From DATARH01 sp963847345 (GTDB lineage: Bacteria; Pseudomonadota; Alphaproteobacteria; ATCC43930; CGMCC-115725): DNA of 64,000 bases. Location: contig CAWJZU010000035.1 in NCBI GenBank assembly GCA_963847345.1, forward strand, positions 62,001 to 126,000, read 5' to 3'. Under the pieces are notes generated by a model. That model had not been told where the DNA came from. It saw nothing but the letters and a program-made list of their open reading frames with translations, and made no database searches. Position 1 is the first letter of the stretch. The number at the start of each line of letters is the position of its first letter. A program made the position numbers and the translations under genes. This document shows, one piece after another, positions 25,622 through 34,665 of the stretch.

Positions 25622-26797
25622 ATGGCGCACGGCGTGCATTTCTTCATGAATCCCGGGCCGACGAATATTCCGGACCGCATTTTGCGCGCGATGGACCGCG
25701 GCGCGATCGACTTTACCGGGGCGGAGTTCAAGGCGATCTCGGAGGAGTGCTTCGCCGGTCTGAAACGCGTGTTCAAGACCGAGGGCACGATCCTCGCCTA
25801 TGCCGCGACCGGGCATGGCGCGTGGGAGGCGGCGCTGGTCAATCTGTTCTCGCCGGGCGACCGGATTCTGGTCGTGGAGAGCGGGTTCTTCTCGCTGAAC
25901 TGGGGGATGCGCGGCGAGGCGTTCGGTCTCGATGTCGAGACATTGCCGAAGGACTGGCGCCATCCGGCCGACCCGGCAAAGCTTGAAGCGCGGCTGCGCG
26001 AGGATCGCGAGCACCGCATCAAGGCGGTGCTGCTCGTGCATTGCGAAACCTCGACCGGCGTCATCAATCCGGTCGCCGAACTGCGGCAGGCGATCGACGC
26101 GGCAAGTCACCCGGCGCTGTTCCTGGTCGATACGATCTCCTCGCTCGCCTCGATCGACTTCCGAATGGATGAATGGGGCGTCGATGTCGTCGTCGCCGGC
26201 TCGCAAAAGGGGCTGATGCTGCCGACCGGCATGGCCTTTACGGCGGTCAGCGCCAAGGCGCTCGCAGCCGCCGCCGACGCCAAATTGCCGCGGGTTTATT
26301 GGGACTGGAAGCGGCTGCTCGGGGAGGGCTCGCAGGCTTATTGGAACGGTACGGCGCCGGTGCATTTTTTCTACGGGCTGCGGGAGGCGCTGCGGATGTT
26401 GGAGGAGGAGGGGCTCGACAACGTCTTCGCCCGCCATCGGCGGCTGGCCGAGGCGACGCGCACGGCGGTGCGCGCGTGGACCGGTAACCGCGGTCCGGAG
26501 ATCTATTCCGTCGAAAAAGAGGCGCAGTCGAACACAATTACCGCGGTGCTGGTGCCGGAAGGCTGTGACGCCGACGCGGTGCGCCAGATCGCGCTCGACC
26601 GGTTCAACGTGTCGCTCGGCGGCGGGCTCGATCGATTGAAGGGCCGGGTCTTCCGGATCGGCCATCTCGGCGATCTGAACGAGCCGATGTTGATCGGCGC
26701 CATCGCCGCGGTCGAGATGACGCTCGAGGCGGCCGGCGTGCCGCACGGCAAGGGCGGGGTCGACGCGGCGATGACGTATCTCGGCTGTCACGAATAG
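25622..26797 (+). CDS. Class V aminotransferase, serine-glyoxylate/alanine-glyoxylate type
   Basis: This PLP-dependent aminotransferase has 391 residues. The N-terminal FMNPGPTNIPDRIL is typical of the glyoxylate aminotransferase group. ATGHGAWEAALVNL and VDTISSLASIDFRMDEWGVDVVVAGSQKGLMLP follow, the latter containing the Schiff-base lysine (SQKG). It probably makes glycine from glyoxylate with serine or alanine as donor. No other serine-cycle genes are adjacent. A GC-rich hairpin follows the stop. Confidence 0.88.
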   Translation: MAHGVHFFMNPGPTNIPDRILRAMDRGAIDFTGAEFKAISEECFAGLKRVFKTEGTILAYAATGHGAWEAALVNLFSPGDRILVVESGFFSLNWGMRGEAFGLDVETLPKDWRHPADPAKLEARLREDREHRIKAVLLVHCETSTGVINPVAELRQAIDAASHPALFLVDTISSLASIDFRMDEWGVDVVVAGSQKGLMLPTGMAFTAVSAKALAAAADAKLPRVYWDWKRLLGEGSQAYWNGTAPVHFFYGLREALRMLEEEGLDNVFARHRRLAEATRTAVRAWTGNRGPEIYSVEKEAQSNTITAVLVPEGCDADAVRQIALDRFNVSLGGGLDRLKGRVFRIGHLGDLNEPMLIGAIAAVEMTLEAAGVPHGKGGVDAAMTYLGCHE

Positions 26798-26810
26798 CCG
26801 CTATGTTTCG

Positions 26811-26830
26811 GCCGGCGTTTGACCGCCGGC
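26811..26830. terminator. GC hairpin after the aminotransferase gene
   Basis: GCCGGCG (26811-26817) and CGCCGGC (26824-26830) are perfect arms with a 6-base loop, 14 bases after the stop. No T-run follows, so it may only stabilise the mRNA end or act with Rho. Confidence 0.4.
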
Positions 26831-26898
26831 GCACTCCGCCTCCATCATGCCGGGCGGCGTCGCTCGAAACGCCTGGATCCGAGAGGGGAGGGAGACCG

Positions 26899-27120
26899 GT
26901 GAGCCGTCCGCGCGCTGCCGACGATTATACAACCATACGCGCTCGCCTGGAGGAGTTGCGCCGAGAGCGCGAACAGAGCCTGTCCGGTGAGGCAGCACAG
27001 CCGGCGCGAACCGGTTCGCGGCGCGGCGAGAGCGACACCGAACGGCGCCGCCGCGAACGGATCGACGGCGCGCCGCCGCCCTGGGTCCCGACGATTTTCG
27101 TCAGGAAACCGCGATCTTAG
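26899..27120 (+). CDS. Small charged hypothetical protein
   Basis: This 73-residue protein is very rich in Arg and Glu (ADDYTTIRARLEELRREREQ, then ERRRRERIDGAPPPWVP), probably helical, with no membrane segment. The GTG start is preceded by GGGAGGGAG, which is why I prefer it to the upstream ATG at 26803. It is convergent with ccmE, 13 bases apart. Function unknown; similar small proteins seem to occur in related bacteria. Confidence 0.6.
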   Translation: MSRPRAADDYTTIRARLEELRREREQSLSGEAAQPARTGSRRGESDTERRRRERIDGAPPPWVPTIFVRKPRS

Positions 27121-27133
27121 AACACGAGATCGG

Positions 27134-27607
27134 TTAGCGGGAAGCGGCGGCCGGCACGGCTGCGGCGGGGCCGCCTTCCTGCCAGCGCCCGGCTTTTTTC
27201 AGCGCATCGGCGACCTCCGGCGGCATGTACTTCTCGTCGTGCTTGGCGAGGACGCTGGTGGCGGCGAATACGCCGTCCCGGCGCAGCCGGCCTTCGGCAA
27301 CGACACCCTGGCCTTCGCGGAACAGGTCCGGCAGCACACCGTCATAGATAACCGAAACGGTCGCCTTGCCGTCGGTGACGCGGAAATCGACGCCGTGCCC
27401 GGCAGGCTGCCGCCGCAGGCTCTGCGGTTCGACGAGCCCGCCGATGCGGATGCGGCGGTCGGGGCCGATCGATTTTTCGGCCAGGTCGCTCGGGCTGTAG
27501 AAGAACACGAGATTGTCGTTGAACGCGACCAACACCAAAGCGGTCGCGGCGGCCAGCAGGAACATGCCGACCCCGAGCGCGGCGAGACGGCGCCGCTTGC
27601 GCGTCAT
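27134..27607 (-). CDS. ccmE: Cytochrome c maturation haem chaperone CcmE
   Basis: This periplasmic membrane-anchored chaperone binds haem covalently and passes it to apocytochrome c. Its 157 residues comprise a basic N-terminus, one transmembrane helix (LAALGVGMFLLAAATALVLVAF) and a beta-barrel OB domain. The haem-attaching histidine lies in LAKHDEKYMPPEV near residue 125. The start overlaps the ccmD stop (ATGA). The C-terminal tail is Ala/Pro-rich. Confidence 0.95.
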   Translation of the reverse strand: MTRKRRRLAALGVGMFLLAAATALVLVAFNDNLVFFYSPSDLAEKSIGPDRRIRIGGLVEPQSLRRQPAGHGVDFRVTDGKATVSVIYDGVLPDLFREGQGVVAEGRLRRDGVFAATSVLAKHDEKYMPPEVADALKKAGRWQEGGPAAAVPAAASR

Positions 27608-27813
27608 CGGCGCCGGCCGCTTGGCTGATCGGGTCGCCGCTGCAACCGGTCGAGGGACGCCTCGCTGCCGCGATGGGCGCGCCAGGAATGCCAGGCGAGA
27701 CCGCCGAGCACCGCGCCGGCGACCGCATAGGCCGGCCAGACGAACGCCGCGTATCCGCCCATTGAACTCCATTCGGCAAGCCAGTGGACGACTCCCGGCA
27801 GAATGCTCTCCAT
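27604..27813 (-). CDS. ccmD: Haem exporter accessory protein CcmD
   Basis: This small membrane protein (69 residues) stabilises the CcmABC-CcmE complex. It has the family pattern: MGGYAAFVWPAYAVAGAVLGGLAW as a single helix preceded by a short periplasmic part, then a basic cytoplasmic tail. It overlaps ccmE by 4 bases and begins 10 bases after the ccmC stop. Identity rests on the motif GGYAAFVWPAYA plus context. Confidence 0.92.
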   Translation of the reverse strand: MESILPGVVHWLAEWSSMGGYAAFVWPAYAVAGAVLGGLAWHSWRAHRGSEASLDRLQRRPDQPSGRRR

Positions 27814-27823
27814 GATGGCGGCC

Positions 27824-28600
27824 TCAGCGCAGCGCCGGGCGGACGGCTTGGATCGCTGGCTCCGTCCTGGTTTTGGCGCCGAATGCCGGCGCATGGAGAT
27901 GCAGCGCCTCGATCTTGCGCTGGTTAAGCGCGGTCCGAATGCGCAGCAGCAGCAGCCAGACGAACAGCAACGTGAACGCGAACGACATCACCAGCAGCGG
28001 CAGCAGCATCGAAGTGGCGATCGCTGGTCCGCCGATGCGGACGACGCTGGCCGGCTGGTGCAGCGTGTTCCACCAATCGACGGAAAACTTGATGATCGGC
28101 AGGTTGACGACGCCGACCAGGGCCAAGAGCGCCCCGGCGCGCGCGCCACGGCTGCGGTCGTCGAACGCGTTCACCAGCGCGATATAGCCGAGATAGAGGA
28201 AAAACAGCACCAGCACCGAGGTCAGCCGCGCGTCCCACACCCACCACGCGCCCCACATCGGCCGCCCCCACAGCGAGCCGGTCGCCAGGCAGACGAGCGT
28301 GAAGGCCGCGCCAACGGGCGCCGCCGCCTGCCCCGCGATCTCGGCCAGCGGATGGCGCCAGACCAGCGCGATTGCGCTCGACACCGCGACGAACAGATAG
28401 ACCGACAGCGCCATCCAGGCGGACGGGACATGGATGAACATGATCCGGACGGTTTCGCCCTGCTGGTAGTCGGGCGGGGCCCCGACAAGCGACCAGACGA
28501 GGCCGACGGCCAGCATGGCGGCGGTCGCGGCTCCGAGCCACGGCAACACCGTCCCGCTCACGCGCATGAAGCGCGCCGGGTTGGCCAAGCGGGTCAGCAT
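27824..28600 (-). CDS. ccmC: Haem exporter permease CcmC
   Basis: This six-helix membrane protein loads haem onto CcmE (258 residues). The tryptophan-rich haem-handling motif WGAWWVWDARLTS is present near the middle, with FIHVPSAWMAL and WNTLHQPAS carrying the two conserved periplasmic histidines. It is followed by ccmD and ccmE and preceded by ccmB. Confidence 0.96.
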   Translation of the reverse strand: MLTRLANPARFMRVSGTVLPWLGAATAAMLAVGLVWSLVGAPPDYQQGETVRIMFIHVPSAWMALSVYLFVAVSSAIALVWRHPLAEIAGQAAAPVGAAFTLVCLATGSLWGRPMWGAWWVWDARLTSVLVLFFLYLGYIALVNAFDDRSRGARAGALLALVGVVNLPIIKFSVDWWNTLHQPASVVRIGGPAIATSMLLPLLVMSFAFTLLFVWLLLLRIRTALNQRKIEALHLHAPAFGAKTRTEPAIQAVRPALR

Positions 28601-28716
28601 CGTGCTGCCTTTCTCATCGGATGCCGCATGAATGCCGGTATATTTAGCGCGTTTCCGCAGGCACGCCAGCAGAAGCCGGTGTCACGGAAGGCCGCAGCTA
28701 AGGCTTTCGAGCCGCG

Positions 28717-29382
28717 TCACTCGATCGCCTGGCGGAGCGCGGCGGCGATGGCGAGCGGCGCGAGCGGTAAGGCCGCAAGCGTCAAGGCGGCGAGCAGCAG
28801 CAGGTGAGAGCGCGCGCCGTCCGCCGTCAGCGTCGCCTCGACCGCTCCGGTCCCGAAGATCAGCAGCGGCAGGTATAGCGGCAGGACGAGCAGCGATACC
28901 AAGACGCCCGGCCGCCGCGCGCCCAGGGTCAAGCCGGCGGCAATCGCGCCCAAAAGGCTCAGCGCCGGGGTACCGAGCAGCAGACTCCCGACCAGCGCTG
29001 GTATCGCCGCCGGATCGAGGCTGACGAACACGGCCAGCAGCGGGCTGATCACGGTCAGCGGCAGGCCGGTCGTCAGCCAATGCGCCGCGGCCTTGGCCAG
29101 CACCGAAATCTCCAGCGGCGTCGCCGAGATCGCGATTAGATCGAGGCCGCCATCGGCGTGATCGGCGGCGAACATGCGGTCGAGGCTCAGCACGGCGGCA
29201 AGCAGCGCCGCGGTCCAGATGATCCCGCCGGCGATGCGGCCGAGCAGTTCCGGCTCCGGGCCGACCCCGAACGGAAACAGCAGCACGGTCATGACGAAAA
29301 ATCCGAGCGCCAGCCCGACATCGCCTCCCTGGCGCAGCGACAGGCGGAGATCGCGGCGCAGCAGCCCGAGAAACGCCGTCAT
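28717..29382 (-). CDS. ccmB: Haem exporter permease CcmB
   Basis: This six-helix membrane subunit of the CcmAB ABC complex (221 residues) begins FLGLLRRDLRLSLRQGGDVGLALGFFV, the usual CcmB opening. DRMFAADHADGGLDLIAISATPLE is the conserved cytoplasmic loop. The 116 bases before ccmC and the 151 bases after ccmA are unusually long spacers for a ccm cluster; the latter holds repeat-like GC-rich sequence. Confidence 0.95.
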   Translation of the reverse strand: MTAFLGLLRRDLRLSLRQGGDVGLALGFFVMTVLLFPFGVGPEPELLGRIAGGIIWTAALLAAVLSLDRMFAADHADGGLDLIAISATPLEISVLAKAAAHWLTTGLPLTVISPLLAVFVSLDPAAIPALVGSLLLGTPALSLLGAIAAGLTLGARRPGVLVSLLVLPLYLPLLIFGTGAVEATLTADGARSHLLLLAALTLAALPLAPLAIAAALRQAIE

Positions 29383-29533
29383 CGGCTCGCCGTCACTCTC
29401 GGTTTGCGGCAGTGATTTTCACCAACCCGCGCCGCGTCCGGGACACCCGGGGGCCGCGCCCCCACCCTGACCCTGCTTCGCTTGCGGTGGAGCAAAGGGT
29501 GGCGGCGCGGGTCAGCTTCAATGCCGGCTGATA

Positions 29534-30205
29534 TCACCATACCGAGGCGAGCGCATCCTCCGGCGTGACGGCGTAATCGTCGAGCCGGATCGTGGCCGCA
29601 CCGGTCAGCGCCAATGACTGGTGTGTTGCGATGGCCAGCCGGCCGCCGGCGGCCCGATGCTCGGCGATGGCGGTCATTAGCCTGACCTCGCCATCGCCGT
29701 CGAGCGCGGCAGTCGGTTCGTCGAGCAGCCAGACAGGGCAGGGGGAGGCGACCAGCCGGGCCAGCGCGAGCCGCCGCCGCTGCCCGGCCGAGAGGACTCG
29801 GCACGGCCAGTCGGCGACGCCTCCCAGGCCAAAGCGGTCGAGCGCCGCCTCGATTGCCGGGTTCGCCGCGCCGCGCAGCGCCGCCCAGAAGGACAGTGTC
29901 TCGCGCGGGCTCAGCGCGGGCTTGATCGCGTCGAGATGGCCGGCATAGCCGATCGCGGCGCGATAGCGGGCCGGATCCGCCGCGACCGGTTCGCCCTCCC
30001 AGAGCAGCCGCCCCTCGACCGGGGCAAGCAGTGTCGCGAGCAGGCGCAAGAGGCTCGACTTGCCGCTGCCGTTGCTGCCGGTCAGCACCAGCGCACCGCC
30101 CGCAGGCAAGCGAAGGTCGAGCGCTGCGAAGACGAGCCGCCCGCCGCGCCGGCAGGCCAGCCCTTCGCCGATAAGCGCGTCCTCGCCTGCAATTTGGCTC
30201 GGCAC
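29534..30205 (-). CDS. ccmA: Cytochrome c biogenesis ABC ATPase CcmA
   Basis: This ATPase of the CcmABCD haem-handling complex has 223 residues. Walker A (GSNGSGKSS), the CcmA-type signature LSAGQRRRLALARL and Walker B VWLLDEPTAALD are visible. It is the first gene of the ccm group here. ccmF, ccmG and ccmH are not in the window and must lie elsewhere. Confidence 0.95.
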   Translation of the reverse strand: MPSQIAGEDALIGEGLACRRGGRLVFAALDLRLPAGGALVLTGSNGSGKSSLLRLLATLLAPVEGRLLWEGEPVAADPARYRAAIGYAGHLDAIKPALSPRETLSFWAALRGAANPAIEAALDRFGLGGVADWPCRVLSAGQRRRLALARLVASPCPVWLLDEPTAALDGDGEVRLMTAIAEHRAAGGRLAIATHQSLALTGAATIRLDDYAVTPEDALASVW

Positions 30206-30239
30206 GTCTCACTCCCGGAAATGCGCCGGCCGGCGCTGC

Positions 30240-31001
30240 TCAGTTTCGGCCGACGATGTTATCGATCAGCGAATCCAGCAGCGGCGCCAGCCTGGCATAG
30301 CCGATTTCGCTGAAATGCAGTCGGTCCGGCGATATTTCTGCCGTCAGCATTCCTTGTGCATCGAGCAATGCGCCGCCGATATCGGCGTAGAACACGGTCC
30401 GGCGGTCGGTGCAGCTGGAAATCAGCCGGTTGACGGCCACCACCTTGCGCCGCAGCTCGGAAGCGGGCGAGGGGCCTCGCGGCAGCAGTCCCAAAAGCAG
30501 GATCGGCGTCTCGGGCAGCCGCGTTCGCAGATACAGCAGATTGGCGCGGACGCCCTCGGCGGCCAGTTCGGGCGAGCGCGGCGGGCCGTCATAGGACAGA
30601 TCGTTGGTGCCGATCAGCAAAATCACCAGGGCAGGCGGCGGACCGTCGAGATTGCCGTTCCGCAGCCGCCAGAGCAGCGTTTCGGTCCGGTCGCCGCTGA
30701 CCCCGGCATTGAGGACCCCGCGCGGCTGCATATGCTCGTGCCAGACGTGCGGCGCATCGTGCGGGAAGCGCTCGGTCAATGAGTTGCCGAGAAACAGCAC
30801 GCGGCGCGGCGTGGTCCTGACCTGTTCGTTGATTGCCTCGAACCGCTTCACCGGCCACGCGGTGACGCGGGGCGCCGGCCTGGGCAGCGCTTCCGACGTA
30901 AATGGGGCGCAGGGCAGCGTCGGCTGTGCCGCGGCGGCCGGGTTCGCGCCCGGCCACGCCAGGACGAAGCAGACGATTGCGGTTGCGATCCGGCTCGGCA
31001 T
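30240..31001 (-). CDS. Secreted SGNH/GDSL-type hydrolase
   Basis: This probable periplasmic esterase or acyl hydrolase (253 residues) has a signal peptide ending AAAAQ. All four SGNH blocks are present: LFLGNSLTE (Ser), NAGVSGDRTE (Gly), LIGTNDL (Asn) and SPDRLHFSEIGY (Asp/His). The fold most resembles platelet-activating-factor-acetylhydrolase-like members. It stops 34 bases before ccmA on the same strand. Substrate unknown. Confidence 0.9.
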   Translation of the reverse strand: MPSRIATAIVCFVLAWPGANPAAAAQPTLPCAPFTSEALPRPAPRVTAWPVKRFEAINEQVRTTPRRVLFLGNSLTERFPHDAPHVWHEHMQPRGVLNAGVSGDRTETLLWRLRNGNLDGPPPALVILLIGTNDLSYDGPPRSPELAAEGVRANLLYLRTRLPETPILLLGLLPRGPSPASELRRKVVAVNRLISSCTDRRTVFYADIGGALLDAQGMLTAEISPDRLHFSEIGYARLAPLLDSLIDNIVGRN

Positions 31002-31018
31002 TCGCCGCCTGACGAAGG

Positions 31019-32407
31019 TCAGCGATCCGGCGCCAGCGCAATCGCCGCGACGACATCGCGCAGGCTGGCTGCCTGATCGAGTTGTGCCAGCAACAGATGC
31101 AATCGCTCGACCTGGGCCGGCGGCAGCGCGCGTCCGGCGCAGTTCGCGAATTTCGCACGCAATGTCTCGGCCGGGAGCGGATTGTCGGGGCCGCGCCCGA
31201 GCGCGTAGCCGATCCGTTTCGCGATCGTGCGCCCGTTGTCAAAAGTGATTCGTACCTCGGCGCCGAGCGGTTCGCCGCCGCCGTTTGCCGCTTCCGGGAA
31301 CGGCGCCGCGTGGATGCGGCGCATCAGCGCGCGCGCGGCCGGATCGCGGAACGCCTCGCCCTCGAAATGCTCAAGCACGATATGGCCGTCGAGCAGCGCG
31401 CGGGCGAGGCAATATTGCACGCTGAACTTTGCGTCGAGCCCGGATTGCGGATCCGGCCGGTCGGTGTGGGCGAGGCGGCGCGGATGGGTCCACGATTCGA
31501 TGCGCGCCACCTTGTCCGGCACGATTTCGTATTCGGCGCGCAAGGTCAGCATCGCATCGATCGCCGGGTGCGTGCTGCCGCAGCACGGATGCTGCTTGAT
31601 GCCGAGCCCGGGGGAGACAATGTCGTAGGGCCGCCCCCAATCGGCGAGGATCGCGTCGGCCTCGAAATTGCCGGCGCCGTTGAACACGCGCAGAAAGCCG
31701 TGCTTGTGCTCGAGTGCGGCGTCGTTGGCGGTGAACCCCTCGCGCGCCAGCGTTGCCGCGAACAGGCCGTTGCGCGCCGTGTGCCCGACATGCAGCGGCT
31801 TTGTCATCGTGCCGAAATTTGCCTTCACGCCCGACGCGAGCGAGGCCGCGATCGCCAGCGCCTGCCCCGTTTTCGCGCGGTCGAGGCCGATCAAGTGAAC
31901 GCAGGCGGCCGCCGCGCCGAATACGCCCAAAGTTGCGGTCGGGTGCCAGCCCTTTTCGTAATGGTACAGGTTGACGCCGCGGCCGATGCGGGTCTCGGTC
32001 TCGAACCCGGCGACATAGGCGGCGATGAAGTCGCGCCCGGTGCAGTCGAGGGTTTCGCCCAAGGCAAACAGCGCCGGCACGATCGGCGCCGATGGGTGCC
32101 CGCCCATCGAATTGCTGACGTCGTCGAAATCGAGCGCGTGCGCCGCCGTGCCGTTGATCAGCGCAGCATCGAGCGGCGCGGCGCGGCGATCGGCCCCGAA
32201 GATCAGGCATTCGCCGCCGCCGTCGCTGCCGGCGCTGGTTCCGAGGACACGCGCAACGATCCGGGCGCACGGCTCGGCGGCGCCGGCCAGCGTGACGCCG
32301 ACCGTGTCGAGGATCGCCGCCTTCGCCCAATGCACCGCTTCCGGCGGCAGAGCGGAGTATGAGATGCGGCCGATGCGTTCCGCTATTCCCTCGATGATCG
32401 TTGTCAT
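31019..32407 (-). CDS. MmgE/PrpD family protein
   Basis: This 462-residue member of the MmgE/PrpD family includes 2-methylcitrate dehydratase and related dehydratases or decarboxylases such as cis-aconitate decarboxylase. Family blocks ALDFDDVSNSMGGHPSAPIVPALFALGE and KTGQALAIAASLASGVKANFGTMTKPLHVGHTARNGL are present, as is the C-terminal VRITFDNGRT region. No prpB/prpC neighbours occur, so methylcitrate-cycle duty is not implied. It starts opposite the ffh upstream region. Confidence 0.9.
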   Translation of the reverse strand: MTTIIEGIAERIGRISYSALPPEAVHWAKAAILDTVGVTLAGAAEPCARIVARVLGTSAGSDGGGECLIFGADRRAAPLDAALINGTAAHALDFDDVSNSMGGHPSAPIVPALFALGETLDCTGRDFIAAYVAGFETETRIGRGVNLYHYEKGWHPTATLGVFGAAAACVHLIGLDRAKTGQALAIAASLASGVKANFGTMTKPLHVGHTARNGLFAATLAREGFTANDAALEHKHGFLRVFNGAGNFEADAILADWGRPYDIVSPGLGIKQHPCCGSTHPAIDAMLTLRAEYEIVPDKVARIESWTHPRRLAHTDRPDPQSGLDAKFSVQYCLARALLDGHIVLEHFEGEAFRDPAARALMRRIHAAPFPEAANGGGEPLGAEVRITFDNGRTIAKRIGYALGRGPDNPLPAETLRAKFANCAGRALPPAQVERLHLLLAQLDQAASLRDVVAAIALAPDR

Positions 32408-32769
32408 GTCATTTCCTGAATGCGGTGGGTGTTCCTTGCCGTTCTATTCGCTGCAGTATCGCACGCCCCTTGTATCGGGCCGCGATTTCGATGTCATTCG
32501 CGCGCCAACCGGGGCCGACGGCCATCACTTCGCCGCTACCCTGGCCCCCCGCTTCTGCGAGGGTGACGCGGGGGGTGGGGGCTGGAGACTGCGGACATAC
32601 ACTGTCCTGAGAAGGGTTACAGTGGCGCGATTGACGCGGCGGCCGGCCGGCTGTAGCGTCCGCCCGCCGTCGATAGCGGTGTGGGTTTCGCCTTCCCATA
32701 TGGGGGAAGGCCGGCTGGTCCGCGAGTTTCGCGCGCCGGCCTTTCGGTTATGTCGAGATCGGATTCGCC
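32408..32769. other. Divergent intergenic region upstream of ffh
   Basis: These 362 bases have no convincing gene. A GC-rich stretch around 32540-32585 (CCCCGCTTCTGCGAGGGTGACG, then a G-run) resembles a decayed copy of the CCCGCG-type palindromic repeats seen elsewhere. GCGCGCCGGCC near 32740 lies just before ffh. The ffh and prpD-like promoters must lie here. Confidence 0.4.
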
Positions 32770-34146
32770 ATGTTCGACGCCCTCAGCGATCGCCTGAACG
32801 ATGTCTTCGACCGGCTGCGCCGGCAGGGAGCGCTGAGCGAGGACGATGTCGCAACCGCCATGCGCGAAATCCGCGTTGCCTTGCTTGAAGCCGACGTCGC
32901 GTTGCCGGTGGTGCGCGACTTCGTCAACAGCGTGCGCGAGAAGGCCATCGGGCAGGAGGTCGTGCGCTCGGTGACGCCGGGGCAGATGGTCGTCAAGATC
33001 GTGCACGATCATCTGGTCGAGGTGCTCGGGGGCGGCGAGGCTCCCCGCAAGGGCGACGGCATCGACCTCAACGCGACGCCGCCGGTCGGCATCATGCTGG
33101 TCGGGCTGCAGGGGTCGGGCAAGACGACGACCTGCGCCAAGATCGCGCTCAGGCTGAAGAACCGCGAGCGCAAGAAGGTGTTGATGGCCTCGCTCGACGT
33201 GCAGCGTCCGGCGGCACAGGAGCAGTTGGCGCAACTCGGGCGACAGATCGGCGTCACGACACTGCCGATCGTACAGGGGCAGCGTCCCGTTGAAATCACC
33301 AGGCGTGCGCTCGAGGTCGGGCGGCGCGAGGGCTACGACGTCGTGATGCTCGACACGGCGGGCCGGCTGCACGTCAACGAGGAATTGATGCTCGAAGTCG
33401 CGGCGGTGCGCGCGGCGGCGACGCCGCATCAGACCCTGCTCGTCGCCGACGCGATGACCGGCCAGGACGCGGTCAATGTCGCGAAGGCGTTCGGCGAGCG
33501 CGCCGGGATTACCGGGATCGTCTTGACCCGCGTCGATGGCGACGCGCGCGGCGGCGCCGCCTTATCGATGCGGGCGATCACTGGCAAGCCGATCGTGCTG
33601 ATCGGCACCGGTGAGAAAATCGACGCGCTCGAACCGTTCCACCCGGACCGGATCGCGGGGCGCATTCTGGGCATGGGCGACGTCGTCAGCCTCGTCGAGC
33701 GTGCTTCGGAAACCGCCGATGAGGAAGAGGCCGAAAAGCTTGCCCGCAAGATGGAGAAGGGCAATTTCGACCTCGACGATCTCGCCGCCCAGTTCCGCCA
33801 GATCCGCCGGATGGGCGGGATGAGCGGGATGCTCGGGATGCTCCCCGGGGTCGGCAAGATCAAGAAGCAGATGTCGGACGCCAATATCGACGAGAGCATC
33901 ATCAAGCGCCAGGAGGCAATCATCGGGTCGATGACGAAGCCCGAGCGGCGCAACCCGAAGCTGTTGAACGGCTCGCGCCGGCGCCGCATCGCGAGCGGCT
34001 CGGGCACCTCGGTGCAGGACGTCAACCGGCTGTTGAAGCAGTATCAGGACATGGCCGGGATGATGAAGAAGATGAAAAAACTCGGGCAGAAGGGGCTGAT
34101 GCGTCACGGCCTGTCGGCGATCCTGCCGCAGGGCTTGCGGCATTAG
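32770..34146 (+). CDS. ffh: Signal recognition particle protein Ffh
   Basis: This GTPase binds signal sequences of nascent membrane proteins together with 4.5S RNA. Its 458 residues comprise an N domain, then a G domain with GLQGSGKT (112-119), DTAGRL, and TRVDGD in place of TKxD. A methionine-rich M domain from about residue 330 (GGMSGMLGMLPG, DMAGMMKKMKK) follows. It starts the conserved block ffh-rpsP-rimM-trmD-rplS. The SRP RNA gene is not in the window. Confidence 0.97.
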   Translation: MFDALSDRLNDVFDRLRRQGALSEDDVATAMREIRVALLEADVALPVVRDFVNSVREKAIGQEVVRSVTPGQMVVKIVHDHLVEVLGGGEAPRKGDGIDLNATPPVGIMLVGLQGSGKTTTCAKIALRLKNRERKKVLMASLDVQRPAAQEQLAQLGRQIGVTTLPIVQGQRPVEITRRALEVGRREGYDVVMLDTAGRLHVNEELMLEVAAVRAAATPHQTLLVADAMTGQDAVNVAKAFGERAGITGIVLTRVDGDARGGAALSMRAITGKPIVLIGTGEKIDALEPFHPDRIAGRILGMGDVVSLVERASETADEEEAEKLARKMEKGNFDLDDLAAQFRQIRRMGGMSGMLGMLPGVGKIKKQMSDANIDESIIKRQEAIIGSMTKPERRNPKLLNGSRRRRIASGSGTSVQDVNRLLKQYQDMAGMMKKMKKLGQKGLMRHGLSAILPQGLRH

Positions 34147-34180
34147 CCGATGTCCGCATGCCTGGTAACGAAATTCACAA

Positions 34181-34257
34181 GATGGGCTGAGCGCAGCGGA
34201 GCCCATCACCCGTTTGCATCCGGACTACCCGCTGGGCTTCGCCTCGCTCAGCCCATC
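34181..34257. repeat. Palindromic repeat, GATGGGCTGAGCG arms, between ffh and rpsP
   Basis: GATGGGCTGAGCG (34181-34193) and CGCTCAGCCCATC (34245-34257) are perfect 13-base arms, with additional internal GATGGGCT/AGCCCATC symmetry. GATGGGC...GCCCATC elements are a widespread intergenic type. It could fold in the ffh-rpsP transcript. Confidence 0.75.
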
Positions 34258-34274
34258 CTACAAAAGGACCCTGT

Positions 34275-34634
34275 ATGTCTCTGAAAATCCGGCTGGCGCG
34301 CGGCGGCGCCAAGAAGCGGCCGTTCTATTCGATCGTCGTTGCCGACTCGCGCAGCCCGCGCGACGGCCGGTTTATCGAGAAGCTCGGCACCTATAATCCG
34401 ATGCTGGAACGCGATCACACGGACCGCGTAACCTTGAAGGAAGAGCGCATCCGGCACTGGCTCGGTGTCGGGGCGCAGCCGACCGAGCGAGTGGCAAAGT
34501 TCCTTGGGAACGCCGGCGTCATCGAAAAGCCGGCAGTTCGCCAGACTCCGATCAAGTCGGCCCCGAAGGCCAAAGCGCAGGAGCGCACCAAGGCCGCCGC
34601 CGAGGCCGCGTCTGCCGCCTCGGGGAGCGCCTGA
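34275..34634 (+). CDS. rpsP: 30S ribosomal protein bS16
   Basis: This small-subunit assembly protein has 119 residues. The opening MSLKIRLARGGAKKRPFYSIVVADSR and the block IEKLGTYNPM are diagnostic. The core is about 80 residues, and the Lys/Ala-rich C-terminal extension (SAPKAKAQERTKAAAEAAS) is typical of alphaproteobacterial bS16. AAAGGA precedes the start. Confidence 0.97.
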   Translation: MSLKIRLARGGAKKRPFYSIVVADSRSPRDGRFIEKLGTYNPMLERDHTDRVTLKEERIRHWLGVGAQPTERVAKFLGNAGVIEKPAVRQTPIKSAPKAKAQERTKAAAEAASAASGSA

Positions 34635-34665
34635 TCCCGCGAGAGCTGACAAGCTGGGCTTGCTC

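Noticed and set aside
32408..32769. SRP RNA gene upstream of ffh
   Set aside because: No GGAAGCAGCC-like domain IV sequence or matching hairpin was found in the region.
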